From Streptomyces zhaozhouensis (lineage in GTDB: Bacteria > Actinomycetota > Actinomycetes > Streptomycetales > Streptomycetaceae), in contig NZ_OCNE01000006.1 in assembly GCF_900230195.1 (NCBI RefSeq), positions 62,001-126,000 on the forward strand: a stretch of DNA of 64,000 nt, read 5' to 3'. Positions 1-8,623 of this stretch are shown piece by piece (position 1 is the first letter of the stretch; every line of letters starts with the position of its first letter). The translations under genes and the position numbers were made by a program. The notes under the pieces were generated by a model. It saw nothing but the letters and a program-made list of their open reading frames with translations, was not told the DNA's origin and searched no databases.

Positions 1-399
1 GGCGGGGTGGTGCTGGGAACGCTCGGCATCCCGGCGCCGCGCGGCCGGGGCCCGGCCTCGGGATGGTGGCGCGCGGTGCCGTTCCCCAGGCCGCCGCGGC
101 CGGGCCGGCCACGCGGCCGGGCCGAGCAGCGGCTGCGGGTGGAGGCGGACGGACGCCTGCTGGCGGACCAGGACCGGCCGGTCGCCGAGGTCTCGGTGCG
201 GGCGGCGAACGGCCTCGCGGACGTGGTGGTGCGGCCGGGGCCCCGGGAGGTGGAGGTCAGGGCGCGGGCGAGTTCGGTGACGGTCTCCGGTCCGACGGGC
301 TTCAGCTACCGGGCGAACGCGGTGGACCTGGGGCCCACGCGCGCGCGGACCTGGACCGTGCTGCCGGGGGCCCTGCCCCTGACCGTCCCCGGCACCTGA
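1..399 (+). CDS. C-terminal end of a gene cut by the window edge; possible YegS/diacylglycerol-kinase-like protein
   Basis: The frame is open from the first base to a TGA at 397-399, so only about 132 C-terminal residues are visible. The last ~90 residues look like a compact beta-rich domain (alternating Val/Arg strands, then FSYRANAV and a RTWTVLPGALPLTVP ending). From memory this kind of ending occurs in actinobacterial lipid/diacylglycerol kinase-family proteins, whose C-terminal lobe is a beta sandwich; no kinase motif is in view, so the assignment is weak. The first ~40 residues are Arg/Pro/Gly-rich. The stop is followed by a repeat-rich spacer and the 3' end of a convergent regulator gene. 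Confidence 0.4.
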   Translation, partial: GGVVLGTLGIPAPRGRGPASGWWRAVPFPRPPRPGRPRGRAEQRLRVEADGRLLADQDRPVAEVSVRAANGLADVVVRPGPREVEVRARASSVTVSGPTGFSYRANAVDLGPTRARTWTVLPGALPLTVPGT

Positions 400-421
400 C
401 CCACCGGGCCGGCCCCCACCA

Positions 422-545
422 GGCGCGCGAGCGCCCCACCACCGGGCCGAGGACGACACCCCGCCGGGACCGGCCAGGACCGCGGTCGACCACCGCCCGC
501 CGCTCCCGCACCGCCCCACCACCGGGCCGAGGACGACGCCCCGCT
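422..545. repeat. 26-bp direct repeat in the intergenic spacer
   Basis: The same 26-bp string, beginning CGCCCCACCACCGGGCCG, occurs at 432-457 and again at 512-537, 80 bp apart, with matching bases continuing a little beyond it. It lies between two convergent gene ends. The core resembles the intergenic repeats at about 22.08 and 35.3 kb, so it probably belongs to the same dispersed family. Confidence 0.7.
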
Positions 546-570
546 CCGGCCAGCGCAGCGCGTCAGCGGG

Positions 571-1095
571 TCAGCGTTCGGCGCCGTGCTCCACGGGCCG
601 CCCGTCGACGGAGCGTCTCGCGTGCCAGCGGTCCATGATTCCGCTCATCTCCTCCGTCAGAAAGGCCATGAAGTCGGCCGTCTCCCCCAGTCTCCGCCCC
701 GCCGGGGAGTCCTCGCCGACCACCTCGGCCCCGGCGCGCACCGTCGTCTCCCAGCGCCGCAGGTACTGGTCGCGTTGGGTCATGGCCTCGTACCAGACGT
801 CGTGGTGGAGCCGGTAGCGCTCGCGCCGCGAGCCCGGCTCGCGCTCGCGGCTGACCATGTGGATCTGCGCGAGGTAGCGCACCGCGCCGGAGATGGCGGC
901 CGGCGAGATGCGCAGCCGTTCGGCCAGTTCGGAGGAGGTGAGGGCGCCCTCGTCCGAGACGGCGAGGCAGGCGAAGACGCGAGCGGCCATCCGCTGGAAG
1001 CCGGCGGCCACCAGGTCGGCGGCGAACCGTTCCACGAACTCGGAGACCGCCGGCGGATAGGGATCCGCTGCGCCACGTGGGTGGTCCATGGTCAT
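571..1095 (-). CDS. GbsR/MarR-like winged-helix regulator
   Basis: A 174-residue regulator read from ATG 1095, which has the purine-rich AGGATGGCGGG just before it; a second ATG lies two codons in. Residues ~35-100 form a winged helix: a recognition region reading LTSSELAERLRISPAAISGAVRYL, then a wing SREREPGSRRERYRLHHD. The C-terminal half is helical, as in GbsR-type MarR relatives, which dimerise through it. The gene is divergent from the ABC exporter starting at 1177, with an 81-bp shared promoter region. By analogy with similar actinobacterial pairs it probably represses that exporter, but the ligand is unknown. The length is normal for the family. Confidence 0.8.
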   Translation of the reverse strand: MTMDHPRGAADPYPPAVSEFVERFAADLVAAGFQRMAARVFACLAVSDEGALTSSELAERLRISPAAISGAVRYLAQIHMVSREREPGSRRERYRLHHDVWYEAMTQRDQYLRRWETTVRAGAEVVGEDSPAGRRLGETADFMAFLTEEMSGIMDRWHARRSVDGRPVEHGAER

Positions 1096-1141
1096 CCCGC
1101 CATCCTGCCAGCCCTTAACGAGATTCTGACGATTCCCTAAC

Positions 1142-1170
1142 TTCACAAATTCCTGAAATAAACGTAGCTT
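1142..1170 (+). promoter_or_regulatory. Promoter of the ABC exporter, apparently leaderless
   Basis: TTCACA (1142-1147) is followed after exactly 17 bp by TAGCTT (1165-1170). The ATG at 1177 lies only 6 bp downstream of the -10 element and no Shine-Dalgarno sequence precedes it, so transcription should start at or next to the A of the start codon. A regulator bound in the 81-bp divergent gap would block this promoter. Confidence 0.55.
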
Positions 1171-1176
1171 GCTGCC

Positions 1177-2169
1177 ATGAAGTCCTCAAGCAACGCGATC
1201 GAGATCGCCGATCTGGTCAAGACGTTCGGCCCCACCCGGGCCCTGGACGGACTGGACCTGACGGTGCGCGCGGGCGAGGTGCACGGCTTCCTCGGGCCCA
1301 ACGGGGCCGGGAAGTCCACCACCATCCGCGTGCTCCTCGGCCTGCTGCGTGCCGACTCCGGCACCGTGCGGCTGCTGGGCGGCGATCCCTGGGGCGAGGC
1401 CGTCGCCCTGCACCGCCGACTGGCCTATGTGCCGGGCGACGTCGAGCTGTGGCCCAACCTGACCGGAGGCGAGGCGATCGACCTGCTGGCCCGGCTGCGC
1501 GGCGGGCTCGATCCGAAGCGCCGCGCGCGGCTGCTGGAACGCTTCGAGCTGGATCCGGCGAAGAAGGGGCGCACCTACTCCAAGGGCAACCGGCAGAAGG
1601 TCGCCCTGGTCGCCGCGCTCGCCTCCCGCGCCGAGCTGTTGCTGCTCGACGAGCCGACGGCGGGCCTCGACCCGCTGATGGAGGCCGTCTTCCAGGAACT
1701 GATCGGGGAGGCGAAGGAGAACGGTCAGACGGTGCTGCTCTCCAGCCACATCATGGCCCAGGTCGAAAAGCTCTGTGACCGGGTGAGCATCGTCCGCCAG
1801 GGGAGCGTCGTGCAGTCCGGCTCGTTGGACGAGCTGCGCCATCTCACGCGCACCAGCGTGGAGGCCACCACCGGCCGGCCGGTCTCGGGCCTGGAGGAGC
1901 TGCCCGGCGTCCACGACGTGCGGGTGACCCCCGCCGACGACGCGGGGGCGGACGCCACCCGGGTCACCTTCTCCGTCGACGGCCCCCATCTGGAGCGGGC
2001 CGTCAGCCGGCTCGCCGAGTTCGGGGTGCGGAGTCTGCTGAGCCACCCTCCCACGCTGGAGGAGCTGATGCTGCGGCACTACGGCGACCGGCACAACGGC
2101 GACGGGCACAACGGCGACCGCCGCGACGACGACCGCCGCGACGACGCGCCCCGGGCGGCCGGCCGATGA
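1177..2169 (+). CDS. ABC exporter ATP-binding subunit (DrrA/ABC-2 type)
   Basis: A 330-residue cytoplasmic ATPase that should energise the permease encoded next. Motifs run in order: Walker [10 protein letters not shown] at 40-48, a degenerate signature SKGNRQ at 135-140 in place of LSGGQ (usual in antibiotic-exporter ATPases of this group), Walker B LLLLDEP at 154-160 and switch His191. A DrrA-like C-terminal domain follows. The last ~30 residues are an odd His/Asp/Arg-rich tail ([12 protein letters not shown] and similar repeats). The stop overlaps the permease ATG by 4 bp (ATGA), implying translational coupling. Substrate unknown; drug or polyketide export is likely by family. Confidence 0.9.
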   Translation: MKSSSNAIEIADLVKTFGPTRALDGLDLTVRAGEVHGFLGPNGAGKSTTIRVLLGLLRADSGTVRLLGGDPWGEAVALHRRLAYVPGDVELWPNLTGGEAIDLLARLRGGLDPKRRARLLERFELDPAKKGRTYSKGNRQKVALVAALASRAELLLLDEPTAGLDPLMEAVFQELIGEAKENGQTVLLSSHIMAQVEKLCDRVSIVRQGSVVQSGSLDELRHLTRTSVEATTGRPVSGLEELPGVHDVRVTPADDAGADATRVTFSVDGPHLERAVSRLAEFGVRSLLSHPPTLEELMLRHYGDRHNGDGHNGDRRDDDRRDDAPRAAGR

Positions 2170-3845
2170 GCGGGACCACGACCGCGCCCGCCGCCGGGGC
2201 GAACGACTCACGCGCGACCGGCCCAGCCCCGGCGGGCGGCCCCGCGGGCCCGTTCGCCGGGACCGGCACCATGGTCCGCTTCGCGCTGCGCAGGGACCGG
2301 GTCCGACTCCCGGTCTGGCTGGGGATGTTGACCCTGACGACGGCCGCCTCGGTCGGCAGTCTCCAGTCCACCTACCCGGAGCCGGCCGACCGGGCGACGG
2401 TGGCGGAGACGTTCCGCTCCCCCGCCGGGATCGCCATGTCCGGGCCCGAGCGCTACCTCGACGAGGGCTACTCGCTCGGCGCCATGACCGCCCACCAACT
2501 GCTCGGCTTCTTCGCGCTGGCCATCGGGCTGATGGCGGTGCTCACCGTGGTCCGCCACACCAGGGTGGAGGAGGAGACCGGCCGCGCCGAGCTGGTCCGC
2601 TCCGGGGTGCTCGGCCGGCACGCCCAACTCGCCGCCGCGATGCTGGTGGCCGGCGGCGCCGGCGTGCTGCTGGGCGCGCTGCTCGCCGGGACGCTGGCCT
2701 CGATGGGCGCGGACGGGATCAGCGCCGGGGGCGCCGCGCTCTACGGCGCGGCCTCCGCCGCGCTGGGGCTCGCCTTCGCCGGGGTGGCGGGGGCCGCGGC
2801 ACAGGTCACCCCGTTCTCCCGGGGTGCCACCGGGCTCGGCTGCGCGGTGCTGGGCGCGGCCTACGCGCTGCGTGCCGTGGGGGACGTCGGGCCGTCGGCG
2901 TTCTCCTGGCTCTCGCCGATCGGCTGGGCGCAGCGCGCCTACCCGTTCCTCGACGACCGCTGGTGGCCGCTGCTGCTCCACCTGGGGCTGGCCGCCGCGA
3001 CCGCCGTGGCCGCGTTCTGGCTGAGCACCCGCAGGGACCTGGGCGCGGGGCTGCGTCCGGCGCGGCCGGGCCGCCCCGAGGCGGTGGCGCGGCTGGCGAC
3101 TCCGTTCGGCCTGGCCTTCCGGCTGGGCCGGGGGCTGACGCTGGGCTTCGCCGCAGGCGCCCTGCTCTTCGGGGTGATGCTGGGCTCGGTGCTCGCCGAC
3201 GCCGAGCAGATGCTGGAGGAGATCGAGGAGATGGCCGCCGAGCTGGCCCTCGGGGGCGCCTCGATCTCCGACATCTTCACCTCGATCTGTCTGACCATCC
3301 TCGCCGTCGCCGCGCTGGCCGCCGTGGTGGCCGCGCTGACCAGGGCGCGCGCCGAGGAGACCGGCGGCAGGGCCGAGCCGCTGCTGGCCACCGCGCTCTC
3401 CCGGACGGCCTGGATCGGCGGCCAGTTGGCGTTCGCGCTGGCCGGCGCCACGCTGGTGCTGCTCGCCGCCGGGCTCGGCCTGGGGGCGGCGGGCGCGGCC
3501 TCCGTCGGCGACGCGGCGTTGCTGCCCGAGGTGGCGCTGGCCTCGCTGGCCTACGCCCCCGCGGTGTGGTTCACCGGTGGCCTCACGCTGGCGCTCTACG
3601 GCTGGCTGCCCCGGGCCACGGCGGCGGCGTGGGCGATTCCGGGGTACGCCATGGGGGTCGTCTTCCTGGGCGAGGTCGTGGACCTGCCGCGGGCGCTGCG
3701 CGAGCTGTCCCCGTTGGCCCATGTGCCGAGCGTGCCGGCCGAAAGTTTCGACGCGGTGCCGCTGCTGGTGCTCACCGCCCTTGCGGCCGGGCTGAGTTGG
3801 CTGGGCGTGCTCGGGCTGCGGCGCAGGGACCTGGAGCTGCCGTAG
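2166..3845 (+). CDS. ABC exporter permease (polyketide-antibiotic exporter-like)
   Basis: A 559-residue integral membrane protein with about 12 hydrophobic segments in two similar halves. Each half begins with a cytoplasmic stretch followed by ~6 helices, the layout of the large TnrB/COG3559-type permeases. After a ~35-residue Ala/Pro/Gly N-terminus comes [20 protein letters not shown], the typical opening of these permeases, then an external loop before the next helices. It is coupled to the ATPase by an ATGA overlap. A 12-bp GC hairpin follows the stop. Substrate cannot be read from sequence. Confidence 0.88.
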   Translation: MSGTTTAPAAGANDSRATGPAPAGGPAGPFAGTGTMVRFALRRDRVRLPVWLGMLTLTTAASVGSLQSTYPEPADRATVAETFRSPAGIAMSGPERYLDEGYSLGAMTAHQLLGFFALAIGLMAVLTVVRHTRVEEETGRAELVRSGVLGRHAQLAAAMLVAGGAGVLLGALLAGTLASMGADGISAGGAALYGAASAALGLAFAGVAGAAAQVTPFSRGATGLGCAVLGAAYALRAVGDVGPSAFSWLSPIGWAQRAYPFLDDRWWPLLLHLGLAAATAVAAFWLSTRRDLGAGLRPARPGRPEAVARLATPFGLAFRLGRGLTLGFAAGALLFGVMLGSVLADAEQMLEEIEEMAAELALGGASISDIFTSICLTILAVAALAAVVAALTRARAEETGGRAEPLLATALSRTAWIGGQLAFALAGATLVLLAAGLGLGAAGAASVGDAALLPEVALASLAYAPAVWFTGGLTLALYGWLPRATAAAWAIPGYAMGVVFLGEVVDLPRALRELSPLAHVPSVPAESFDAVPLLVLTALAAGLSWLGVLGLRRRDLELP

Positions 3846-3873
3846 CGCGGGGGTCCCCCGGAAGGGGACGGAC

Positions 3874-3902
3874 GGCGGCGCTGACGCCCGGTCAGCGCCG
3901 CC
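3874..3902 (+). terminator. Hairpin after the ABC exporter genes
   Basis: A perfect 12-bp stem (GGCGGCGCTGAC pairing with GTCAGCGCCGCC) around a 5-nt loop, 29 bp after the permease stop. No T-tract follows, as is common for actinobacterial terminators. Confidence 0.65.
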
Positions 3903-4039
3903 CGCCGGGCACCCCCCTGACGGAGCAGCGATGCACCCCCGGGGACCCGTTCCGGATGCGGAGTCGATCACTGACTGTTCGCATGGGTGACAGCACGTCA
4001 CGCACCCCGCGTGCGGCATAGCCCGGAGGTCACCCGCTC

Positions 4040-4663
4040 ATGAAGCGCACCCGCATTCCCCTCGTCCCCCAGGCCAGACCGCTGGCGCTGGCCGCCGTCG
4101 CCGCCGCCCTCACCCTGGGCCTCTCCGGCCAGGCGCTCGCCCAGGACCGCGAGCCGGCCCCCGAGGAGGTCTCCGAGATCTCGGAGGCCGTGCCGCAACA
4201 GGGCCTGGCCGTGCTGGAGGACGCCAAGCCCGCCTGGGACAACGTCGCCCCCCTCACCATCTCGCCCGCCTCCGGCGGCCCCGGCACCTCGGTGACGGTG
4301 CGCGCCAACTGCCGCCCGGACGGCCCGGCCCGTTCGGACGCCTTCAAGGAGCCGGTCAACCTGCGCCGCGGCGACGCCGGCCAGTGGGTCGGCACCGGCA
4401 AGATCAAGCACGGCCTGAAGGTCGGCCGCGGCTATCCCGTCACCGTGAACTGCGCCGACGGGGTGCAGCTCACCGCCACGTTCACCGCGACCGCCGGCAC
4501 CCCGAGCGGCGGCGCCGAGGCCGGCTTCGGCGGCTCGGGCGGCTCCCGCGACGGCGGCACCCAGGCCACCGCGCTGGCGATCGGCGGCGGCGTGGCGGTG
4601 GCCGGCGGCGTGGGGTACGTCTTCCTCGCCAGGCGCCGTCGCTCCGGCAACCACGCCTACTAG
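4040..4663 (+). CDS. Secreted protein with C-terminal membrane anchor, partner of the class F sortase
   Basis: A 207-residue protein. Residues 1-35 are a signal peptide (Lys/Arg start, hydrophobic LALAAVAAALTLGL core, cleavage near ALA|QD). The mature part holds a small beta-type domain with two cysteines (NCRPDG, NCADG) that could form a disulfide. A Gly/Ser-rich linker leads to a hydrophobic segment (LAIGGGVAVAGGVGYVFLA) and a basic tail RRRRSGNHAY, the shape of a sorting signal. No LPXTG or LAXTG motif is seen just before that segment. The start has a good site, GGAGGT 9 nt upstream. The sortase gene begins 10 bp after the stop, so the two are probably one operon. Confidence 0.75.
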   Translation: MKRTRIPLVPQARPLALAAVAAALTLGLSGQALAQDREPAPEEVSEISEAVPQQGLAVLEDAKPAWDNVAPLTISPASGGPGTSVTVRANCRPDGPARSDAFKEPVNLRRGDAGQWVGTGKIKHGLKVGRGYPVTVNCADGVQLTATFTATAGTPSGGAEAGFGGSGGSRDGGTQATALAIGGGVAVAGGVGYVFLARRRRSGNHAY

Positions 4664-4673
4664 AGGGAGCCCA

Positions 4674-5930
4674 GTGGCTAGGAACCGGCGCGCGGCCGCC
4701 AAGCCGCGCCTTCCCCGGCTGCCGAACGCGCTGCGCGCCGGCCCCGGTTGGCCGCGCGCGCTGGCGCGGGTGCGGCGTCGCCTCGCCGCGCCCCGCCGCG
4801 TGGCGGGGCCGGCGACGGCGCCGGCGCGGCCCCGCGGGCCGGCCGAGCGCCCGACCGAGCGCCCGGCCGGGCCGCGGCGGCTGACGGCCCGTGCGACGGC
4901 GGCGCTGCGGCGGCTGACGGGCGGCCTGCGCGACGCGGGCCCGGCGACGGTGCGGCTGGTGCGGGACCGGAAGGGCGGCGCGTCGCTCGGCCAGGCGAGG
5001 GTCGCGGTGGCCACGGCGGTGCGCGGCGCCGCCGGGCCGCCGCCCCCGCCGCCCGGCACCCGCACCCGGCATCAGCGGCAGTCGCTGCGCACCCGCCGGC
5101 TGGAGACCACGGTCGCGGTGGCGGTGGTGGTGGGCGGGCTGCTGGTCGGCGTCTTCGCGCCGAGCGGCGGCGAGACCTCGGTCCGGGAGGCCCGCGCGTC
5201 CAGCAGCATCGCCGAGGGGGTCTCCCGGCCGGACGCGGTGGACGCGCCGGCCGCGGCGCCCGACGCGGGCTCCACCGCGAACCTCAGCGGCTCGGGCGAG
5301 GCGGGGGCGGCCGCGGTCGCGCCGCCGTTGGAACGCTCGGTCCCGATCCGGGTCCGCATCCCGTATCTGGCCACCGACGTCGAGGTGTTCGGCGCCGACC
5401 TGACGCCGGACGGCGGACCGCCCTCCCCCTCCGAGGAGGACGCCCAGCGCGCCGCCTGGTACGCGGGCGGCGTCTCCCCAGGCGAACGCGGCGCCGCCAT
5501 CCTCGTCGGCCATCTGGACACCTACGACGGTCCCGCGGCCTTCGCCGGGCTCGGCTCGCTCCAGCCGGGCGAGACCATCGAGGTCGACCGGGCCGACGGG
5601 GACGTCGCCGTCTTCACGGTCGACTCCGTCGAGCAGTACCCCAAGTCCGACTTCCCGGACGAGCGGGTCTACGGCTCGGTGACCTCGCCCCAGCTCCGCC
5701 TGATCACCTGCGGCGGGCGGTGGACCCAGGACGGCGGCTACGACTCCAACATCGTGGCCTACGCGCGGCTGACCGACTCCGCCACGTACACGCCCGAGGC
5801 CCACGACGCGTACCCGGAGCCGGCGCCCGAACCCGTCCCGCTCCAGGACCCGGGGCCCGACCCCGGCCCCGACCCGGCGCTGGAGCCGGAGGCGTACCCC
5901 GGGCCGGACCCGGCATGGAACGGCGGGTGA
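4674..5930 (+). CDS. Class F sortase
   Basis: A 418-residue membrane-bound transpeptidase expected to act on the outer face of the membrane. The first ~140 residues are an unusually long Arg/Ala/Pro-rich cytoplasmic region, followed by one membrane helix (AVAVVVGGLLVGVFA). The catalytic domain spans ~220-370 with the His motif GHLDTY and the Cys motif LRLITCGG; the conserved Arg cannot be fixed by eye. A Pro/Glu/Asp-rich tail follows (PEPAPEPVP..). Class F is inferred from the RIPYLATDVEVFG opening and the GHLDT box. The GTG start has GAGGGAG 4 nt upstream. The likely partner is the preceding secreted protein. Confidence 0.88.
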   Translation: MARNRRAAAKPRLPRLPNALRAGPGWPRALARVRRRLAAPRRVAGPATAPARPRGPAERPTERPAGPRRLTARATAALRRLTGGLRDAGPATVRLVRDRKGGASLGQARVAVATAVRGAAGPPPPPPGTRTRHQRQSLRTRRLETTVAVAVVVGGLLVGVFAPSGGETSVREARASSSIAEGVSRPDAVDAPAAAPDAGSTANLSGSGEAGAAAVAPPLERSVPIRVRIPYLATDVEVFGADLTPDGGPPSPSEEDAQRAAWYAGGVSPGERGAAILVGHLDTYDGPAAFAGLGSLQPGETIEVDRADGDVAVFTVDSVEQYPKSDFPDERVYGSVTSPQLRLITCGGRWTQDGGYDSNIVAYARLTDSATYTPEAHDAYPEPAPEPVPLQDPGPDPGPDPALEPEAYPGPDPAWNGG

Positions 5931-5969
5931 GCGGGGGCGTCGCCGCACCGGTTGGGCGCGCGTCGCCGG

Positions 5970-6728
5970 TCAGCGCCGGGCGGCGGCCTCCGCGAGCCGG
6001 TCCACCAGCCACGCCCCGGCCGCCAGGACCGGGACCATCGGCGCGTAGTGGCCGACGCCGGGCAGCAGCGCCAGCCCGGCGCCGTGGCGTTCCGCGAAAC
6101 GGCGGGACAGCTCGGCGGGCACCTGGCCGTCCTCCGCGCCGTGCACCAGCGTGACCGGCACCGGCGGGCTCGGCCGCCGGAACGGGTCGGCGGCCTCCAG
6201 CGCCGCCTCCGGCCCGCCCTCCGCGTCCTCCAGATAGGCCAGCGTCGCGCCCCGGCCCAGGTCGAGCTCGACCGCCCGCGCCAGGTCGCTGACCGCCGCC
6301 ACCCCGAACACCTCGCCCACCCGGGGATGGTCGGCGGCGACAAGCGCGAGCTGACCGCCGGCCGAGTGCCCCGCCAGCACCACCGGGCGCTCCCCCGGCA
6401 GCGCGTCCAGCGCCGCCCGTACGTCCCGGCCCGTCGCCGGCCAGCCACCGCCCCCGCCGACCCGCCGGAACTCCGGCACCGCGACCGCGACCCCGCGCGC
6501 CGCCAACGCGCGTGCGAACGGCGTCAGATGGGAACGGTCGAACGCCTCGCGCCAGAACCCGCCGTGCAGCACCACCACCGCCGGGTCACCCGAGCCGTGC
6601 AGGTCGACCAACTGCGCCGGGTGGTCCCCGTACCGGAGCGTCGCCTCCGGCGCGACCGGCTCGAACGGCGCGAGCAGCGCGGCCATCTCCACCGCGTCGG
6701 TGCCGGTCTCCGGTGCCCCGTTCGTCAT
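5970..6728 (-). CDS. Alpha/beta hydrolase, probable kynurenine formamidase
   Basis: A 252-residue alpha/beta hydrolase. It shows the oxyanion motif HGGFW (55-59), nucleophile elbow GHSAGG (Ser122), acid Asp200 in HGAED and catalytic His227 in GVGHY. The HGGFW box is typical of arylformamidases of the esterase type. The ATG overlaps the stop of kynureninase by 4 bp, so the two enzymes are translationally coupled. This supports hydrolysis of N-formylkynurenine to kynurenine in tryptophan catabolism. The fold is certain; the exact substrate is inferred from context. It ends convergently with the sortase gene, 39 bp away. Confidence 0.82.
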   Translation of the reverse strand: MTNGAPETGTDAVEMAALLAPFEPVAPEATLRYGDHPAQLVDLHGSGDPAVVVLHGGFWREAFDRSHLTPFARALAARGVAVAVPEFRRVGGGGGWPATGRDVRAALDALPGERPVVLAGHSAGGQLALVAADHPRVGEVFGVAAVSDLARAVELDLGRGATLAYLEDAEGGPEAALEAADPFRRPSPPVPVTLVHGAEDGQVPAELSRRFAERHGAGLALLPGVGHYAPMVPVLAAGAWLVDRLAEAAARR

Positions 6729-7975
6729 CGCTCCCCCTCCCCGGCCAGCAGCGCGCCCAGCGTCGCCGCCGCCCGGACCGTCTCCCCGAACCCCGTGTAC
6801 AGCGGGGTGAACCCGAACCGCAGCACGTCCGGCGGCCGGTGGTCGGCCACCACCCCGCGCGCGACCAGCCGCTCCCGCAGCCCGGCCGCGTCCGCGTGGC
6901 GCAGCGAGACCTGGCTGCCGCGCCTGGCGTGCTCGGTCGGCGTCAACGACTCGACCACCCCCGGCTCCACCAGCGCGTCCACCGCCTCCAGGAAGAGGTC
7001 GGTCAACGCCAGGCTCTTGGCGCGCACCCCGGCCAGCTCCACGCCCTCCCACACGTCCAGCGCCGCCTCGAGCGCCAGCATCGACAGCAGGTCGGGAGAG
7101 CCGACGCGCAGCCGGCGGATGCCGGCGTGCGGGGTGTAGTCGCCGCTCATCGCGAACGGTTCGCTGTGGCCCCACCAGCCGGGCAGCGGGGTGTCGAACC
7201 GCGGCAGAAGTCCGGCCCGCACATAGGCGAACGCGGGCGCGCCGGGCCCGCCGTTGAGGTACTTGTAGGTGCAGCCGACGGCGAGGTCGACGCCGTGCCG
7301 GTCGAGCGCGAGCGGCAGCGCCCCGGCGCTGTGGCAGAGGTCCCACAGCGAGAGCGCGCCCGCCTCGCGCAGCGCCGCCGTCAGCGCGGGCAGGTCCCGG
7401 AGCTCGCCGGCGCGGTAGTCGACGTGGTTGACCAGGGCGACGGCCGTGCGCGGCCCGGCGGCCCGCGCGAGTGCGGCGGCCGGTACCACCCGCAGCCGAC
7501 GGCCGGTCATCCGGGCCGCCGACTCGGCGACATAGCGGTCGGTGGGGAAGGTCTCGGCGTCCAGCAGGATCTCGTCGCGCGCGTCGCCGGCCAGCCGCAC
7601 GGCGCCGACCAGCAGCTTGAACAGGTTGACGCTGGTGGAGTCGCCGACCACCACCTGCCCCGGCGCCGCGCCCAGCAGCGGCGCCAGCCGGTCGCCGATC
7701 CGTTCGGGCGCGGTGTCCCACCCCGACTCGGTCCAGGACCTGATCCGCAGCCGCCCCCACTCCTCGGCGACCACCTCGGCCACCCGGCCGGGCACCGAAC
7801 GGGGCAGCGCGCCCAGCGAGTTGCCGTCCAGATAGACCGTGTCGTCCAGCACGAAGCGCTCCCGCAGCGGGCGCAGCGGATCGGCCGCGTCCAGCGCCTC
7901 GGCGCGTGCGGTCAGCCGTGCGGTCCTGGTGGGGCGGTCGTCGCGGTCGTGCGCGGATCGCGCGGGTGGGTTCAC
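6725..7975 (-). CDS. kynU: Kynureninase
   Basis: A 416-residue PLP-dependent aminotransferase-fold enzyme that cleaves kynurenine to anthranilate and alanine. Visible landmarks are YLDGNSLG near the N-terminus, GDSTSVNLFKLL (cofactor phosphate region), LWDLCHSAGALPL and the Schiff-base lysine in CTYKYLNGGPGAP. LRFGFTPLYTGF lies near the C-terminus. The GTG at 7975 was chosen because GGACGGAG lies 9 nt upstream and gives the usual family length; the open frame runs further 5' but has no homologous sequence. The downstream hydrolase overlaps by ATGA. Tryptophan 2,3-dioxygenase, which often sits upstream in Streptomyces, is absent here. Confidence 0.93.
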   Translation of the reverse strand: MNPPARSAHDRDDRPTRTARLTARAEALDAADPLRPLRERFVLDDTVYLDGNSLGALPRSVPGRVAEVVAEEWGRLRIRSWTESGWDTAPERIGDRLAPLLGAAPGQVVVGDSTSVNLFKLLVGAVRLAGDARDEILLDAETFPTDRYVAESAARMTGRRLRVVPAAALARAAGPRTAVALVNHVDYRAGELRDLPALTAALREAGALSLWDLCHSAGALPLALDRHGVDLAVGCTYKYLNGGPGAPAFAYVRAGLLPRFDTPLPGWWGHSEPFAMSGDYTPHAGIRRLRVGSPDLLSMLALEAALDVWEGVELAGVRAKSLALTDLFLEAVDALVEPGVVESLTPTEHARRGSQVSLRHADAAGLRERLVARGVVADHRPPDVLRFGFTPLYTGFGETVRAAATLGALLAGEGER

Positions 7976-8129
7976 GTGGCTGCACTCCGTCCGTCGTCCG
8001 GGTGCGACGAGGCGCGCACCGTCGAAGGCGCCCCACCAGCGAAGGCGCCCCACGGGGGAGCGCCTTGTGATGCCGGCGTGGCCGGGCCTGACCTGCTGGC
8101 CCCGGGAGGACCGGGGACCGGGGGGAACT

Positions 8130-8543
8130 CTACGAGAGGGTGTCCGCCGCCGTCGGGGAGCTGTCCCGCAGGAACTGCGTGCAGCGCTCGTGCTCCTCCT
8201 GCTCACCGATGGCGCCGGCGGCGCGGGCCAGGGCATGGAGGGCACGGAGGAAGCCCCGGTTGGGCTCGTGCTCGAACGGCACCGGGCCGTGACCGCGCCA
8301 GCCGTTGCGGCGCAACGCGTCGAGGCCACGGTGGTAGCCGGTCCTGGCGTAGGCGTAGGACTCGACGACCCGGCCGTCGGCGAAGGCGTCGTCGGCGAGT
8401 TGGGCCCAGGCGAGGCAGGAGGTGGGGTACTTGGCCGCCACCTCGGCGGGGGCCGTGCCGGAGGCCAGCAGCTCGCGCGGCTCCGGGTCGTCGGGCAGAT
8501 GGGTCGGGGGCGGTCCCCCGAGCAGATTCTCGTGCGTGACCAT
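8130..8543 (-). CDS. DUF3151 family protein
   Basis: A 137-residue cytoplasmic protein, mostly helical, opening MVTHENLLGGPPPTHLPDDPEP and containing a TPR-like stretch (AWAQLADDAFADGRVVESYAYARTGYHRGLDALRRNGW). This is the small actinobacterial DUF3151 family, regularly found beside fructose-bisphosphate aldolase as here. Its function is unknown. The gene is 80 bp downstream of fba on the same strand and may be cotranscribed. Confidence 0.85.
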   Translation of the reverse strand: MVTHENLLGGPPPTHLPDDPEPRELLASGTAPAEVAAKYPTSCLAWAQLADDAFADGRVVESYAYARTGYHRGLDALRRNGWRGHGPVPFEHEPNRGFLRALHALARAAGAIGEQEEHERCTQFLRDSSPTAADTLS

Positions 8544-8623
8544 GGTGCCCAGTCTGCCCCTTCCGCGACGGCCGCGCCCAGTCGTCCCCCGAGAGGTCTC
8601 CCGGGCGCGGCCCCGCGACGCGG

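Noticed and set aside
1095..1150. A defined promoter for the divergent GbsR/MarR-like gene
   Set aside because: Candidate hexamers could be drawn only with a 14-bp spacer or poor -35/-10 matches.
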